Of a DNA stretch of 64,000 bases, positions 33,894 to 45,659 are shown piece by piece. Within the stretch, counting starts at the first letter, position 1; each line of letters starts with the position of its first letter. Location of the stretch: the NCBI GenBank assembly GCA_020226215.1, contig CM035230.1, forward strand, positions 62,001 through 126,000, written 5' to 3'. Under the pieces are notes generated by a model that had not been told where the DNA came from, searched no databases, and worked only from the letters and a program-made list of their open reading frames with translations. This stretch comes from Sindora glabra (taxonomy: Eukaryota; Streptophyta; Magnoliopsida; Fabales; Fabaceae). The translations under genes were made by a program, and so were the position numbers.

Positions 33894-35863
33894 TAGGGCT
33901 ACTCAAAAATTCCTCACCCTCCAGAAATTGATTCACTTAAATTGAAAATGGTTGGTTAGTGATGGTTTAATAGCTGTTGTTGGTTGATTGTAGATGTAAA
34001 AGTATGGGGCTATTATTTTACCGATCTATTATAGTCTATAGATATATAAATCGTCGAGGATGGAACTAATTGAAGGTTACAAAAGATAACATCATTTGGT
34101 CACCTGATGGCATGCATTTTGAAGAAGATTCCAAAAGACATTAAATGCATTCCTCAGTATTCAAAATCCCTAATTCACACTAACCCTAATAGAGCTCCAC
34201 CATAGATTTACTTAGTAATTATATCCCATTAGCCACTTACCAACATCAGCAACCACCATTTAGTCAAAACCATCCTTCCCTATAACTTAGATTTCCATTA
34301 GATAGTTAAAGACATCTAACCATAGCATTGGTTTTTTAGTATTTTTGCAAGTAAAGTTTATTTGATTTATTTCTTTTTTGAAGACCTTAGATGCTTCATA
34401 TGGTGGTGATTTAGAACTTTAACACTAAATTTCCAACATTATGTGATTGCACTATGCTCTTGCTAGTTGTTCCAATCTAAAACTATAGGGGTTGCTTTGT
34501 TTTTAATTTTAGGGTTACATGTTGAGCCTATAGGGCATTTTGACTCTAAGGCTTTGTAAATTGATTTTTCAAGTGGCAATATATATTAGATACAAAGAAT
34601 TTCTGACTCAAGTGAATATACATAGTTATACATAACATGTTTAGAGAAAACTTAAGAATTTGTTCTATCATCTATGATGTGGGTATAGTCACTTTATGTC
34701 TACATTTTGTTTTTGTAGTTTATATAGGTGTGATTAGGTTTCAAGGAGTTCTTTATGCATATTATACATAAATAGCACTATATGGAAAACTATTATGTAT
34801 TTGCATATTCATAAATAAGTTTAATTGTGAACTTGGAAAAAGATGGATATCATTTATATTTAATACCATATTCTAACAATAAATATGTGGGAGGGTGTTA
34901 AATTATAAGATAAATCATTTTTTTCCTTATGATTCTATCAAAGTTTAGAAAAATGATCACAGAAAAACACATTGCCTATTTTATAGTTTTTAATCAAGAT
35001 TTCCTTAATGAGTCATGATAATGTTGTATATTTAACTCAATTGGGTATTAAGCTTTTGTTAATGCATTTTTCTACTATTTTTTACTCCTTTATGTTAAAT
35101 TTCCCTGATTATTGTAATTAGATGATGATTTTTTATGGTACAGAGTTGACACAAATCAAGTTATTAGGTTAACATGGCTTTTTTAGAGTTGTTGAACTCT
35201 ATACATATGATACTACTACCACTAGTAAAGTTTATGGCAATTGGCAAACACAGCTTTTGATCTCTGACCTTTGGTAATTTATTTTTGTTAGTTGCTTACA
35301 TTGCACAAGAGTATATTTTTAAAAGATAGTCTATTTTGCCAAAAAATTTTATGACAAACTTAAATTTGAAAAAGTTTCATTTTGATTTGTATATGACTTT
35401 GACTTAGATATTACAACTTTGTTTAATGCTTTTAATTGTGTCTAATGATTGGAATTATTGTAGACTTTATGTTTCAAGTCTGATTATATGGCTATGGTTA
35501 CTTGTTTTGATTATTTGTATGTTTATGATTTATTCTAAGAATTAACAAATAGGTTCTAGCTAAGTATTTTTTATGTAATTAAGCAAGCTATAAAGCCAAT
35601 TTCTCTATTTCATTTTTTTTTGCAATCTTTTTATTGTTATTGGGCTTGAATTTAGGATATTTGGCCTTAGTTTGCAAGAAAAAGTGCAAAAATTTCACCT
35701 ATTAGAACCTGTTTCAACCTAATCGAATGTCTTTAAATTAATTAAGGCCGGTTCCTATTTACAAATTAGCATCAATTGGTTGATGAAAAGCATAAATAAA
35801 TATGCATTAATTGAGTGACTAGGCCATTGTTAACCAGCTAGGCATGACCAATAAGCAGCCCTA
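33894..35863. mobile_element. hAT-type DNA transposon, non-autonomous (1970 bp)
   Basis: Terminal inverted repeat TAGGGCTACT (33894 on) and, inverted at the right edge, TAGGGCTGCT. Flanked by an 8-bp duplication with one mismatch: CTTTTCTA (33886-33893) and CTTTTCCA (35864-35871). An 8-bp duplication with TAGGG termini is the hAT signature. It interrupts the gypsy-3 integrase frame precisely. I recognise no transposase inside; the sequence is AT-rich with no long frame. Confidence 0.8.
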
Positions 35864-37773
35864 CTTTTCCATTTCTATTCAAGAATAAGAAAGGGTTAAT
35901 GTACTAATAAGTAAAACATTTTAGCATGAAATCAAGTATGTCTCTTATCTCTACGACATCTGGATGGGTGGTATAAGAAGAACTATAAGCCTAATGAAGT
36001 AATTCATTTTTCTCATGTATAGGAGCCTAAACTTGATTTTGAAATTTAATTGTCTTTTATTCATCCATCATTAAATCTACATTTTGATATGCTATTGCTT
36101 CTTTTTCTAAAGCTAGATACCAAGAATCTTGCTTTTGAGATTTTTTTTATTCTTTTTATTAATGTAGATTGAATTGCTACTTTAGTAACTATCATCATTT
36201 GGTCTTTAACTTGAATGTTAGTTAGAATTCCTACTAATTTCTTGCTTAATGCATCAATCACAACATTTGCCTTACCTGAATGATAATAGATAGTGTAATC
36301 GTAATCTTTCAATAATATATCCACATGTGCTACCTTAAGTTTAAATCCTTTTAATCAGAGATGTATTTCAGACTTTTGTGATTAGTGTATATTTCACAAG
36401 TTTCACTATACAGATAGTAACACTGAATCTTCAATGCAAACATAGCCATTTCAAGATTATAAGTCGGATAGTTCAATTCATGTTTCTCCAACTATTATTA
36501 CTTTTCCATTCTACATCAACACAAAACCCAAGCCAATTTGGGAAGAGTTACAATAAATAGAAAAGGCATTAAATCTTGAAGAAAGAGCCAAAACTAGAGT
36601 GAAAGTTAAGCAAGTTTTTAACTATTAGAAGCTACTCTCATATTTTTAAAACCATTCAAATTTTACTCCTTTATGGTTAAGCTTTGTCAATGAAGATGTT
36701 AACTTAGAAAAGTCTTTAACAAACTGGTGACGGTAGTTGACCATTTTGAGGAAGCTTCAAATTTCTAATATATTTATTAGTGTTGGCTAAGTTTGTGTTG
36801 CTTCAATTTTCTATAGGTGAACTTGAATATTTTCCTGGGATATCACATGGTCCAAGAACTTCACATTGGTTAGTTGAAATTCATATTTGGAAAATTTTTC
36901 AAAATGTTAATGTTCTTAAAGAGTTTGCAAGACTATTAAAAGATGGTGAGCATGTTCTATTTCATTCCTACAATAGATAAGGATGTCCTTAACCATGAAT
37001 GCTATGAGGGCATTAGTAAGTCCAAAAGACATGATGAGAAATTCATAATGATGTATCAAGTTTTTAGGACTATTTTAGGAATGGCTTATTTTGAAATTTC
37101 CAATTGATTATATCCAAAATGTAAATCAATCTTGGAAAAGTATTTTGCATTTTGTAACTGATCAAATAGGTCATCAATTTAAGGTAATAGGTATTTTTTT
37201 TATAACTTTATTCAATTGATGACAATCAATACAAAGCCACATATTTACATTTTTCTTCTTTATAAAAAATACTAATGCTCCCGATGAAGGAGAATTAGGA
37301 TAGATGCAGCCCTTATTAATCAAATTTTGCAATTACTAGAGCCATTTGGTAAGGTGGGATTAGAATTAGACCAATATTAAAAGCAAATTTGATGTTAAAA
37401 TCAATTCACAATCTAGAGGTAAATTGCATGACCTTTTGAAAACATATCTAGAAATTCACAAATAACAGGAAAATTCTTAATTTCAGAGGAAGTTTGATTT
37501 AAATCCTGGATAATGGTAAGATATACTAAACATTCATTTTTAATAAGCATTTTAGCCTTGATACTGGAGATTATTCTAGTAATTTTGGAATTCCTTTCTG
37601 CTTGAAATGTAATTAGATTGGCTTTTTTCTTTAACAAAAGTGATTATTTTATTAAAACAATTCATTTGAGCATATTTTGACAACCAATCCATACTTAGGA
37701 TAATATTGTAATCTACCATTTCCAAAGGAATCAAATCTATAAGTAAGATTCAATCATGAACTTAAATAAGGAT
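35864..37773 (-). pseudogene. pol: Gypsy-3 protease end, RT, RNase H, integrase start
   Basis: Minus strand from right to left: LIPLEMVDYNIILSMDWLSKYAQMN (end of protease, 37735-37660), SSIKAKMLIKNECLVYLTII and IKNFPVICEFLDMFSK (about 37590-37430, the protease-RT linker). Degraded RT follows at about 37400-36700 with no intact catalytic block. RNase H ends with LLKDYDYTIYYHSGKANVVIDALSKK (36318-36235). The integrase HHCC start reads SYTTHPDVVEIRDILDF and FMLKCFTY (about 35985-35900), then PFLILE just before the hAT element. It has multiple stops, is non-functional, and is split from upstream protease by a solo LTR. Confidence 0.8.
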
Positions 37774-39197
37774 TGTTAGTGTATATGCCCTAAAACCAAT
37801 CATATTGGTGATTGTAATTTTGAATCATGTTATTTTAATGGCAATTTCAATTATTATATTTATATATATTGTCTGCGTAATATATTTAATTATAATAATA
37901 ACCTTAGAATAATTGTATTCTTAAATGTCCCTAGTCATATATCATTGTGGATTAGGTTGCTTTGATATGTTAAGACTAGCATGTGTGAAAACTTATATGG
38001 GATATTAAGTTTACACATGAGTACAAGTTAGAGAACTTGTATACTGGACCGACCCATATTAAGAACACTACATGGATCGTTATATGAGTGTCATAAGTGG
38101 TTCTTAGTGATTATTATTAATATGGTCCTTTGACCTGAGATTACCAAGGTTCCCTACATGTGAGTTTCATATTTTGATACTATTCTATATCACTAATGGT
38201 TAAGTGAATGCAAGGGTAGATATTGGATATGTCACATATCATGCGGAGGGGTTTGTGTGATCAAGATGGGATTTGTCCCTCCTATATAACAGGAGTAACA
38301 TCTATGGGCCCCTTGATTAAGTAAAGCTGAGAAAATGCATGGCCATGCTCAGATGAATTGACATGAGATGTCGATTACATTTGTTTCAGTTAGCTTACTT
38401 AGGAATCAAGAAACCTCAAGATTGGGCTATACGGGAATGACACAGTCCATGTCTCATGCTCAATCTAGATGTATAGGACAAAAGGACATAAGTGATGATC
38501 ACGTGTAAAGGTTTAGTCAAATCACCGACTTTCTCATTACTTGGGTAATAATGATGTGTTGCTAGACACCAATCTTTGTTTATGATCATTAATATGATTA
38601 ATGGTCATTGCCAACGTAATGAGAGCTTGTAGAGTCGCACACTTAGAGCTTAGTGAATTTGGAATTAATGGACTAAATTGTTTGGGCTTAATATTTGGGA
38701 ATTCATGTTATAATTATAAGGCCCAATAGTAAGCCTATAATTATACAATGGAATAAGGCCCAAATAGGTTAGGTTTTTCTATGCACCTATTTAAATAGGC
38801 TTATTGGGTAATAATAGGATTACTATTATTCTTCACGCACCCCAAGTAAAAGCATAGAAAAACCCTAGCCACTCTCCTTGACCAAAATCTCTAAAGAGGC
38901 GTAGCTAGCACTACGAGGTCTAAGGAGATCAATTCCAATCGGTGTGTGTAGCAGACATTCATCGGTGATTCATGGGTTCGTGTGGATACCACAGAGGTGC
39001 AGCCATAAAACGTTGTACTGGTGATCTGATTTACTGGTTTCCATTCCGGTTCGTGATTTGGAAGCAGATTGAATTTGTTGCAGCGGTCAGAAGAATTTTG
39101 CCGAAAGGTATAAACCCTAATCCCTAATCTATGGCGTTCTAAATTCGCATGGATCCTTGGTGGAAATCATGCAAAAAAAATTTTATTCCGCTGTGCA
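37774..39197 (+). repeat. Solo LTR of about 1.42 kb inside gypsy-3 protease
   Basis: Starts TGTTAGTGTATATGCCC and ends TTCCGCTGTGCA. Gypsy-3 protease sequence resumes on both sides (GNR side at 39210, LIPLEM side at 37740). It includes a TATA-like box, TATTTAAATAGG (38789-38800), and a GC-richer downstream part (38900-39110), as in an LTR with its transcript leader. No PBS, coding region or second copy, hence a solo LTR. I could not find a clean target duplication, so the ends may be off by a few bases. Confidence 0.7.
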
Positions 39198-39602
39198 TGT
39201 ATGATGCACGATTTCCAGCAAGGATAACAAATATAAATTCAGTAGTTATTATAGTTTTTCCTACTAGAGTGGTAACTAATGAAGGATTTGACAATCTACT
39301 AAATGCTCTAGACATCAAGGAAGCAAATTTCATGGAAATAAAGGAATGTATAACTCCTAGATCAATTGAAACATAAGTTAATAAATTTTTAACAAACAAA
39401 GTAACTACAACAATAGTATTAGAGAACTGGGCCTTCTAATGAGTTAAGGCATACACTTTAGCTTGATTTCTTGGTGGGTTTCTCCATTTGGGGTTGCCAT
39501 CGCCTTTAGACCCTTAAGTCAATTGTGTGAGTTGCTAGTTAAGTTATGGATGGGTTTTGTTAAGAAACAGGATAGTTTAGGTTATAGCTTGGTGGATTAC
39601 TT
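39198..39602 (-). pseudogene. pol: Gypsy-3 gag-protease linker and protease N-terminal part
   Basis: Minus strand: WRNPPRNQAKVYALTH (about 39500-39455), one stop, then FVKNLLTYVSIDLGVIHSFIS. This is the aspartic protease entry, with the active-site region reading I-D-L-G-V-I-H in place of the family D-x-G-[AS]-[ST]-H pattern. PSLVTTLVGKTIITTEFIFVILAGNR follows. It is cut at its C-terminal side by the solo LTR and at its N-terminal side by gypsy-2. The Asp is present but the following residues are changed, so activity is unlikely. Confidence 0.78.
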
Positions 39603-39837
39603 TGATATGAACCAGTCCAGCACTTTACATGAGCAAGCCCAAGTAGAGAAAGATATAATATTAAGTGAAGGCCCAATGACAAGAGGAAGGTTCAAAAGGA
39701 TACAAGAAGGAATTGAAGCCCATATGAATGCATTCCTGGCCCAAGAAGCCCAAGTAGAAGAAAGAACTAGAGCTGAAGTGTTGCTTATCCGAGCCCATGA
39801 AATCTGAAGATATCAGGAGTGCAACGAATCTAGACAC

Positions 39838-40035
39838 ATTTTCCTAATATGGAGCATGATAAATTAGGAGATAATTTCCTAATTCGGAGTCAATGAACTT
39901 GGACATATTTTCCTAATATGGAGTGCAATGAACCTAGACATATGAGTTAATTATGAGATAATTTCCTAATATGGAGTGCAACAAATGTGGAAACATTATC
40001 CTAATATGGAGCGCAATGAATCTGAAGATGATTTC
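39838..40035. repeat. Five-unit repeat in the U3 of gypsy-2 5' LTR
   Basis: Units beginning TTTCCTAATATGGAGYGCAA, spaced about 33-55 bp, placed 180-380 bp upstream of the TATA box. An enhancer role is an inference from position. The same array is at 44838-45032 in the 3' LTR. Confidence 0.8.
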
Positions 40036-40215
40036 CAAATATAAGATATAATGAATCTAGACATGGAGTGTAGCAAATCAAGAAATATTTTTTCTAATCG
40101 GGAATATAATAAATAAGGAAAATCTGAGGATAATTTTTATTTTTAATTTAATGATAGTCAAAACTTTGTATTTTTCCAAATATGGCATTTACTATTTGTA
40201 TTTTCCTAAGAGTAG

Positions 40216-40223
40216 TATAAATA
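40216..40223 (+). promoter_or_regulatory. TATA box of gypsy-2 5' LTR
   Basis: TATAAATA followed by GGAATC; conserved at 45214-45221 in the 3' LTR. Transcription is expected to start about 30 bp downstream. Confidence 0.65.
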
Positions 40224-40658
40224 GGAATCTATGTAACTCAGAATAAGCAATTCATGAATAATACACAAATTTGAGTGTTTCTTCTCCAAAGTGTGAGAAT
40301 ATTATCTTCTTTTGCTCTTGTGAAACCTTGCTTTGTCAATCTTCTTTTATAAGATTGGTGATTCAAATTCATAAAAGCCCTCAATTTGTGCTTCAACCCA
40401 CGTGCGTTGTTGGTGGATTGATCAATTTGTGTTCGTGGTTGGACAAGTGGTCTAAGTAGTAGGTCACGTTCCTTATAGCGTTGGTTGGCTGCTTGCATTT
40501 GTTAGGTCATCGAACCACCCAAGTCAGAGCTTATCACTCCCAATTCCTTTCCTCATTTTTAAAGTGTGGCGCTCATATCATTCTTTTACATTGTTTTGAT
40601 TTACTTTATTTGTTTACGCTGTGAAGATCAGGACACCCCTATGGAATTCCCTATCATT

Positions 40659-40670
40659 TGGTATTTGAGC
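40659..40670 (+). other. Gypsy-2 primer binding site
   Basis: TGGTATTTGAGC two bases after the LTR end, a two-mismatch form of the initiator-Met tRNA PBS. Confidence 0.8.
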
Positions 40671-41187
40671 TACTGGTTGACACGGTAGGCATTTAGTTTT
40701 ATTCTTTTGTTCTGCAATATATAAAAAAAAGAAAAAAAATTCAAGCAAAAAAAAAGAAAGCATAAAAAAAAGAAGCAAAAGTAAAAAAAAATTTGTGAAA
40801 AAATATATATAAAAAAAAGAGAGAACAGAAATGTGAAAAAAAAGGAAAGTGATATAAAAAAAAAGACGTGACTATTCAGTTTCTTACAATTTGAAATTTC
40901 AGAATTGTTGAATTGCATAGTTAAGATAGACATTGTTTTGTAAACATAAGGAATTTCTTTACTTTCATTTATAGAACCTATCCCTTATCTTGTAACCTAT
41001 TTTGGCCATCTACATTCAAGTGCTTGGTTGAAGCCGAGAAATTGGCAATTGTTGAATCACTCACAAAGATTTAGGTTGCATAAGAGCTTAGGAAGGTATT
41101 GAGGGATTAAGAGCTAGTGAGATTATCAAGAGAGGAGTGAAAAATACTTAATTGAAAGAATTTGTGAGATCAAATATTTTTTTTTCC
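40671..41187 (+). other. Gypsy-2 leader with poly-purine stretch
   Basis: Leader between PBS and the protease frame. 40715-40866 is almost pure A/G with many A-runs. No Gag is readable here; the sequence passes from leader into the protease frame within about 100 bp. Confidence 0.65.
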
Positions 41188-44100
41188 TTTTTTACTAACA
41201 TGGCAGAAGAAGGAGAACTCTTGGTGGTGAGAAGAGCACTCAACATTCAAACAATGGAGGGAGAGAACAATCAAAGAGAGAACTTATTCCACACACGCTG
41301 CCAAATTCAAGACAAGGTATGTAGTGTAATAATTGATGGAGGAAGTTGCAGCAATATGACAAGTGTTGAATTAGTAGAAAAGTTAAACCTACCACACTCA
41401 AACACAATTGTCCCTACAAGCTCCAGTGGCTGAATGAGTGTGGTGAAATGAAGGTGACAAAACAAGTGAAAATTTTATTTTCTATTGGCAAATATAGAGA
41501 TGAAATTGTATTTAATATTGCACCTATGAAAGCGTGTCATCTTTTATTAGGTAGGCCTTAGCAGTATGATAAGAGAGTCACACATGATGGGTTTTCAAAC
41601 TGTTATTCTTTTGTACTTCGAGGGGAACCTATAACCCTCCTTCCTATGTCACCAAAGCAAATATTGGAAGATCAAATTAAGAGAGAAAAAAAAGAGAGTG
41701 TGAGAATAAGAAAGAAAATCAAAAGGTAGAAAGTGAAAATAAAAATGAGAAAAAGCTAGAAAAAGTGAGCCAATTAAGAGAAAAAAAAGAAAGAAAAGAA
41801 AAATTGAAAGGAAAGGGAGAAAATGAGAAAAAAGGAGAGAAGAGCTTGTTGTGGCAAAAAAGAGTGAGATTAAACAAGCTTTGTTTTCTCAGTAAAACCT
41901 CCTAGTACTTATGTACAAAGAGGCTATGTTGAACACTAACAACTTAACCTCTGTGTTGCCTAGTGCTATTTTATCTCTTTTGCAGGAGTATGAGGATATT
42001 TTTCCCAATGAGGTACCTCCAGGTTTACCACCAATTAGAGGGGTAGAACATTAAATTGATTTCATTCCTAAAGCATCTTTGCCTAATCGTCCAGCATACT
42101 ACACAAATCCTGAAGAGGCTAAGGAAATCCAAAAACAAGTTCAAGAGTTAATGGACAAAGGATATGTGAGAGAGAGCCTTAGTCCTTATGCAGTTCTAGT
42201 ATTACTTGTGCCTAAGAAGAATGGTACATGGAGGATGTGCATTGATTGTAGAGCCATTAACAACATAACGGTAAGATATCGTCATCCTATTCCTAGGTTA
42301 GATGATATGCTTGATGAATTAACTAGTTCTACTATCTTTTCTAAAATTGATTTAAAAAGTGGCTACCATCAAATAAGAATGAAAGAAGGAGATGAATGGA
42401 AAACAACATTTAAGACTAAACATGGACTTTATGAATGGTTGGTTATGCCTTTTGGATTAACTAATACACCTAGTACATTCATGAGGTTAATGAACCATGT
42501 CTTGCGATCTTATATTGATAAATTTGTTGTAGTTTATTTTGATGATATTCTTGTGTATAGTAGAACCTTTGATGAATATGTGGATCACTTTAGACAAATT
42601 TTAGATGTTCTAAGAAAGGAAAGATTGTTTGGAAATTTCAATAAATGTGATTTTTGCACAGATAAAGTTATTTTTCTTAGTTATGTTGTAAGTAGTAAAG
42701 GTATAGAAGTGGATGAAGAGAAGGTCAAAGCAATCCAAGATTGGCCAACTCCTAACACCATTGGACAAGTGAGGAGCTTCCATGGACTTACAAGCTTCTA
42801 TAGGAGGTTCGTGAAGGATTTCAGCACCTTGCCTTCCTCATTGAATGAATTGACCAAAAAGAATGTTCCTTTTAAATGGGAAAAAACTCAAGAGAAAGCC
42901 TTCAAAGCCATCAAGGAGAAGCTCACTAGTGCACCTTTATTAGCCCTTCCAGATTTTGGTAAGACTTTTGAAATTGAATGTGATGCTAGTGGAATTGGCA
43001 TAGGAGGTGTACTTATACAAGAAGGTAAGCCCATTGCATACTTCAGCATAAAACTAAGTGGACCCACACTTAATTATCCAACTTATGATAAAGAGTTGTA
43101 TGCATTAGTTAGAGTTTTGGAAAATTGGCAACATTATTTATGGCCTAAAGAATTTGTTATACATTCTGACCATGAAGCTCTCAAACATGTAAAGAGCCAA
43201 AGCAAGTTCAATCGTAGGCATGCTAAATAGATTGAATTCATTAAATCATTTCCTTATGTGATTAAGCATAAGAAAGGAAAAGAAAATATTGTTGTTGATG
43301 CTTTATCACAAAGGTATGTTCTTCTTTCCATGTTAGATGCTAAGGTTCTTGGTTTTGAATTTATTAAAGAATTGTATGCTAATGATGCTGATTTTGGTGA
43401 AGCCTTTAGTCATTGTAAACCAGGTGTTGGTTGGAACAAATTTTTCTTGCATGATGGCTTCTTATTTCACATTGGCAAACTTTGCGTTCCAAATTATTCA
43501 TTGCATGTAATATTATTGAAAGAAGCGCATTTTGGAGGTCTCATAGGACATTTTGATGTTGTAAAAACATTTGTTGTTCTAAATGAACATTTTTATTGGC
43601 TTAGGATGCGTAGGGATGTTGAAAGATTTATGGGAAAATGTATTGTATGTCATAAAGCAAAATCTAAATTGAATCCCCATGGATTGTACACTCCCCTCCC
43701 TATTTCGAATGTACCTTAGGAAGATATTTCTATGGACTTTGTTTTAGGATTGCCTAGGTCTAAGAGGGGGAGAGACTCTATTTTTGTTATTATAGATAGA
43801 TTTTCCAAAATGGCACATTTCATTCCATGTCATAAAGTTGATGATGCTTCTAACATTGCTAATTTATTCTTTAGGGAAGTTGTGAAATTGCATGGGATGC
43901 CAAGAACCATTGTTTCTGATTGAGATGCTAAATTCCTAAGCTATTTTTGGAAAACCTTATGGAGCAAGCTTGGGAAAAAGTTGTTATTTTCTACAACATG
44001 CCATCCAAAAACTGATGGACAAACTGAAGTTGTGAATAGAACACTTTCTTCTTTGTTGAGAACGATCATCAAGAAAAAATTGAAGAATTGGGATGAGTGT

Positions 44101-44604
44101 CTACCACACGTCAAATTTACTTACAATAGGGCTGTTCATTCCACTACTAAATATTCGCCTTTTGAAATTGTTTATGGTTTTAATCCTCTTGCACCTATTG
44201 ATTTAATTCCTTTACCTTTATAGGAAAGAGCCAACATGGATGGTAAGCAACGTGCTGAGTTTGTTAAACAAATTCATGAAAAGGCACATAATAACATTGA
44301 AAGGATGACTCAACAATATGTGAATCGTGCTAATAAAGGGAGAAAGCAAATAATTTTTAATCTTGGAGACTTAGTCTGGTTGCATTTAAGAAAGGAGAGA
44401 TTTCTCGAGAAAAGAAAATCTAAACTCATGCCAAGAGGAGATGGACCTTTTCGAGTACTTAAGAGGATCAATAATAATGCTTACAAGCTCGAATTGCCTG
44501 GTGAGTATGAAGTTAGTACTACCTTCAATGTTTCTAACCTCTCCCCTTATTTTGATGTAGATCTTGAAGAGTCGAGGATAACTCCTTTTCAAGAGGGGGG
44601 ATGA
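41188..44604 (+). pseudogene. pol: Gypsy-2 pol: protease, RT, RNase H, integrase (nearly intact)
   Basis: One frame with few breaks. Protease: CSVIIDGGSCSNMTS at 41320, then a frameshift near 41410, QWLNECGEMKV and HLLLGRP. A Lys/Glu-rich linker follows (41670-41860). RT from 42079: FSKIDLKSGYHQIRM (about 42340), YFDDILVYS at 42535. RNase H: ECDASGIGIGGVL (about 42979), YDKELYALV, HSDHEALKHV. Integrase: zinc-binding EAHFGGLIGHF with CIVCHKAK; core MDFVLGLPRSKRG, then TDGQTEVVNRTL (44014 on); C-terminal GPFRVLKRINNNAYKLE. In-frame stops at 41559, 42052, 43228, 43717, 43921 and 44221. The final stop TGA (44602-44604) is the first three bases of the 3' LTR. Gag is missing. No chromodomain is seen. 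RT and RNase H catalytic residues are kept. Confidence 0.93.
44591..44601 (+). other. Gypsy-2 polypurine tract
   Basis: AAGAGGGGGGA directly before the 3' LTR. It lies within the pol frame and encodes its last residues (E-G-G). Confidence 0.9.
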
Positions 44605-45654
44605 TATGAACTAGTCTAGCACTTTGCATGAGCAAGCCCAAATAGAAAAGATTTAATATTAAGTGAAGGCCCAATGACAAGAGGAAGGCTCAAAAGGATA
44701 CAAGAAGGAATTGGAGCCCATGTGAATGCATTCCTGGCCCAAGAAGCCCAAGTAGAAGAAAGAAGTAAAGCTGAAGTGTTGCTTATCCGAGCCCATGAAA
44801 TTTGAAGATATTCGGAGTGCAACGAATCTAGACACATTTTCCTAATATGGAGCATGATAAATTAGGAGATAATTTCCTAATTCAGAGTCAATGAACTTGG
44901 ACATATTTTCCTAATATGGAGTGCAATGAACCTGAACATATGAGTTAATTATGAGATAATTTCCTAATATGGAGTGCAACAAATGTGGAAACATTATCCT
45001 AATATGGAGCGCAATGAATCTGAAGATGATTTCCAAATATAAGATATAATGAATCTAGACATGGAGTGTAGCAAATCAAGAAATATTTTTCCTAATTGGG
45101 AATATAACAAATAAGGAAAATCTGAGGATAATTTTTATTTTTAATTTAATGATAATCAAAGCTTTGTATTTTTCCAAATATGGCATTTACTATTTGTATT
45201 TTCCTAAGAGTAGTATAAATAGGAATCTATGTAACTCAGAATAAGCAGTTCATGAATAATACATAAATTTGAGTGTTTCTTCTCCAAAGTGTGAGAATAT
45301 TATCTTCTTTTGCTCTTGTGAAACCTTGCTTTGTCAATCTTCTTTTATAAGATTGGTGATTCAAATTCATAAAATCCCCCAATTTGTGCTTCAACCCACG
45401 TGCGTTGTTGGTGGATTGATCAATTTGTGTTCGTGGTTGGACAAGTGGTTTAAGTAGTAGGTCGCGTTCCTTATAGCGTTGGTTGGCTGCTTGCATTTGT
45501 CAGGTCATCGAACCACCCAAGTCAGAGCTTATCACTCTCAATTCCTTTCCTCATTTCTGGAGTGTGGCACTCATATCATTCTTTTACATTGTTTTGATTT
45601 ACTTTATTTATCTACGCCGTGAAGATTAAGACACCCCTATGGAATTCCCTATCA
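44602..45654 (+). repeat. Gypsy-2 3' LTR (1053 bp)
   Basis: Starts TGATATGAACT and ends CCCTATCA. Second copy of 39603-40656, with the same U3 repeat array (44838-45032) and TATA box (45214-45221). Followed by TACTT, the target duplication. Confidence 0.95.
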
Positions 45655-45659
45655 TACTT

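Larger units (their letters stand above)
39603..40656 (+). repeat. Gypsy-2 5' LTR (1054 bp)
   Basis: TGATATGAACC to CCCTATCA. It carries five tandem-like units of TTTCCTAATATGGAGTGCAA (39838-40035) upstream of a TATA box at 40216. Open stretches on both strands at 40238-40498 are shadows of LTR sequence and recur in the other LTR. Confidence 0.95.
39603..45654 (+). mobile_element. Gypsy-2: complete but gag-less Ty3-gypsy element
   Basis: Two near-identical LTRs (39603-40656 and 44602-45654) flanked by a perfect 5-bp duplication TACTT (39598-39602 and 45655-45659). PBS, leader, pol and polypurine tract are in order. By eye I count about 40 differences, mostly transitions, over about 1050 bp (about 96% identity), making it the youngest insertion in gypsy-3 that can be dated. 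The internal region is only 3.9 kb because gag is absent. Inserted between the gag zinc knuckle and protease of gypsy-3, in the opposite orientation. Confidence 0.95.

Noticed and set aside
34865..34900. Copia-like polypurine tract plus LTR start (GTGGGAGGGTGTTAAAT) inside the hAT element
   Set aside because: No coding region upstream and no second LTR copy found nearby; could be chance or a very old nested remnant.
39463..39807. 114-codon plus-strand open frame
   Set aside because: It crosses the gypsy-3/gypsy-2 insertion junction at 39602-39603, so it is chance.
40238..40498. Paired open frames on both strands, repeated at 45236-45496
   Set aside because: They lie wholly in the two LTRs of gypsy-2 and recur because the LTRs are copies; no protein features.
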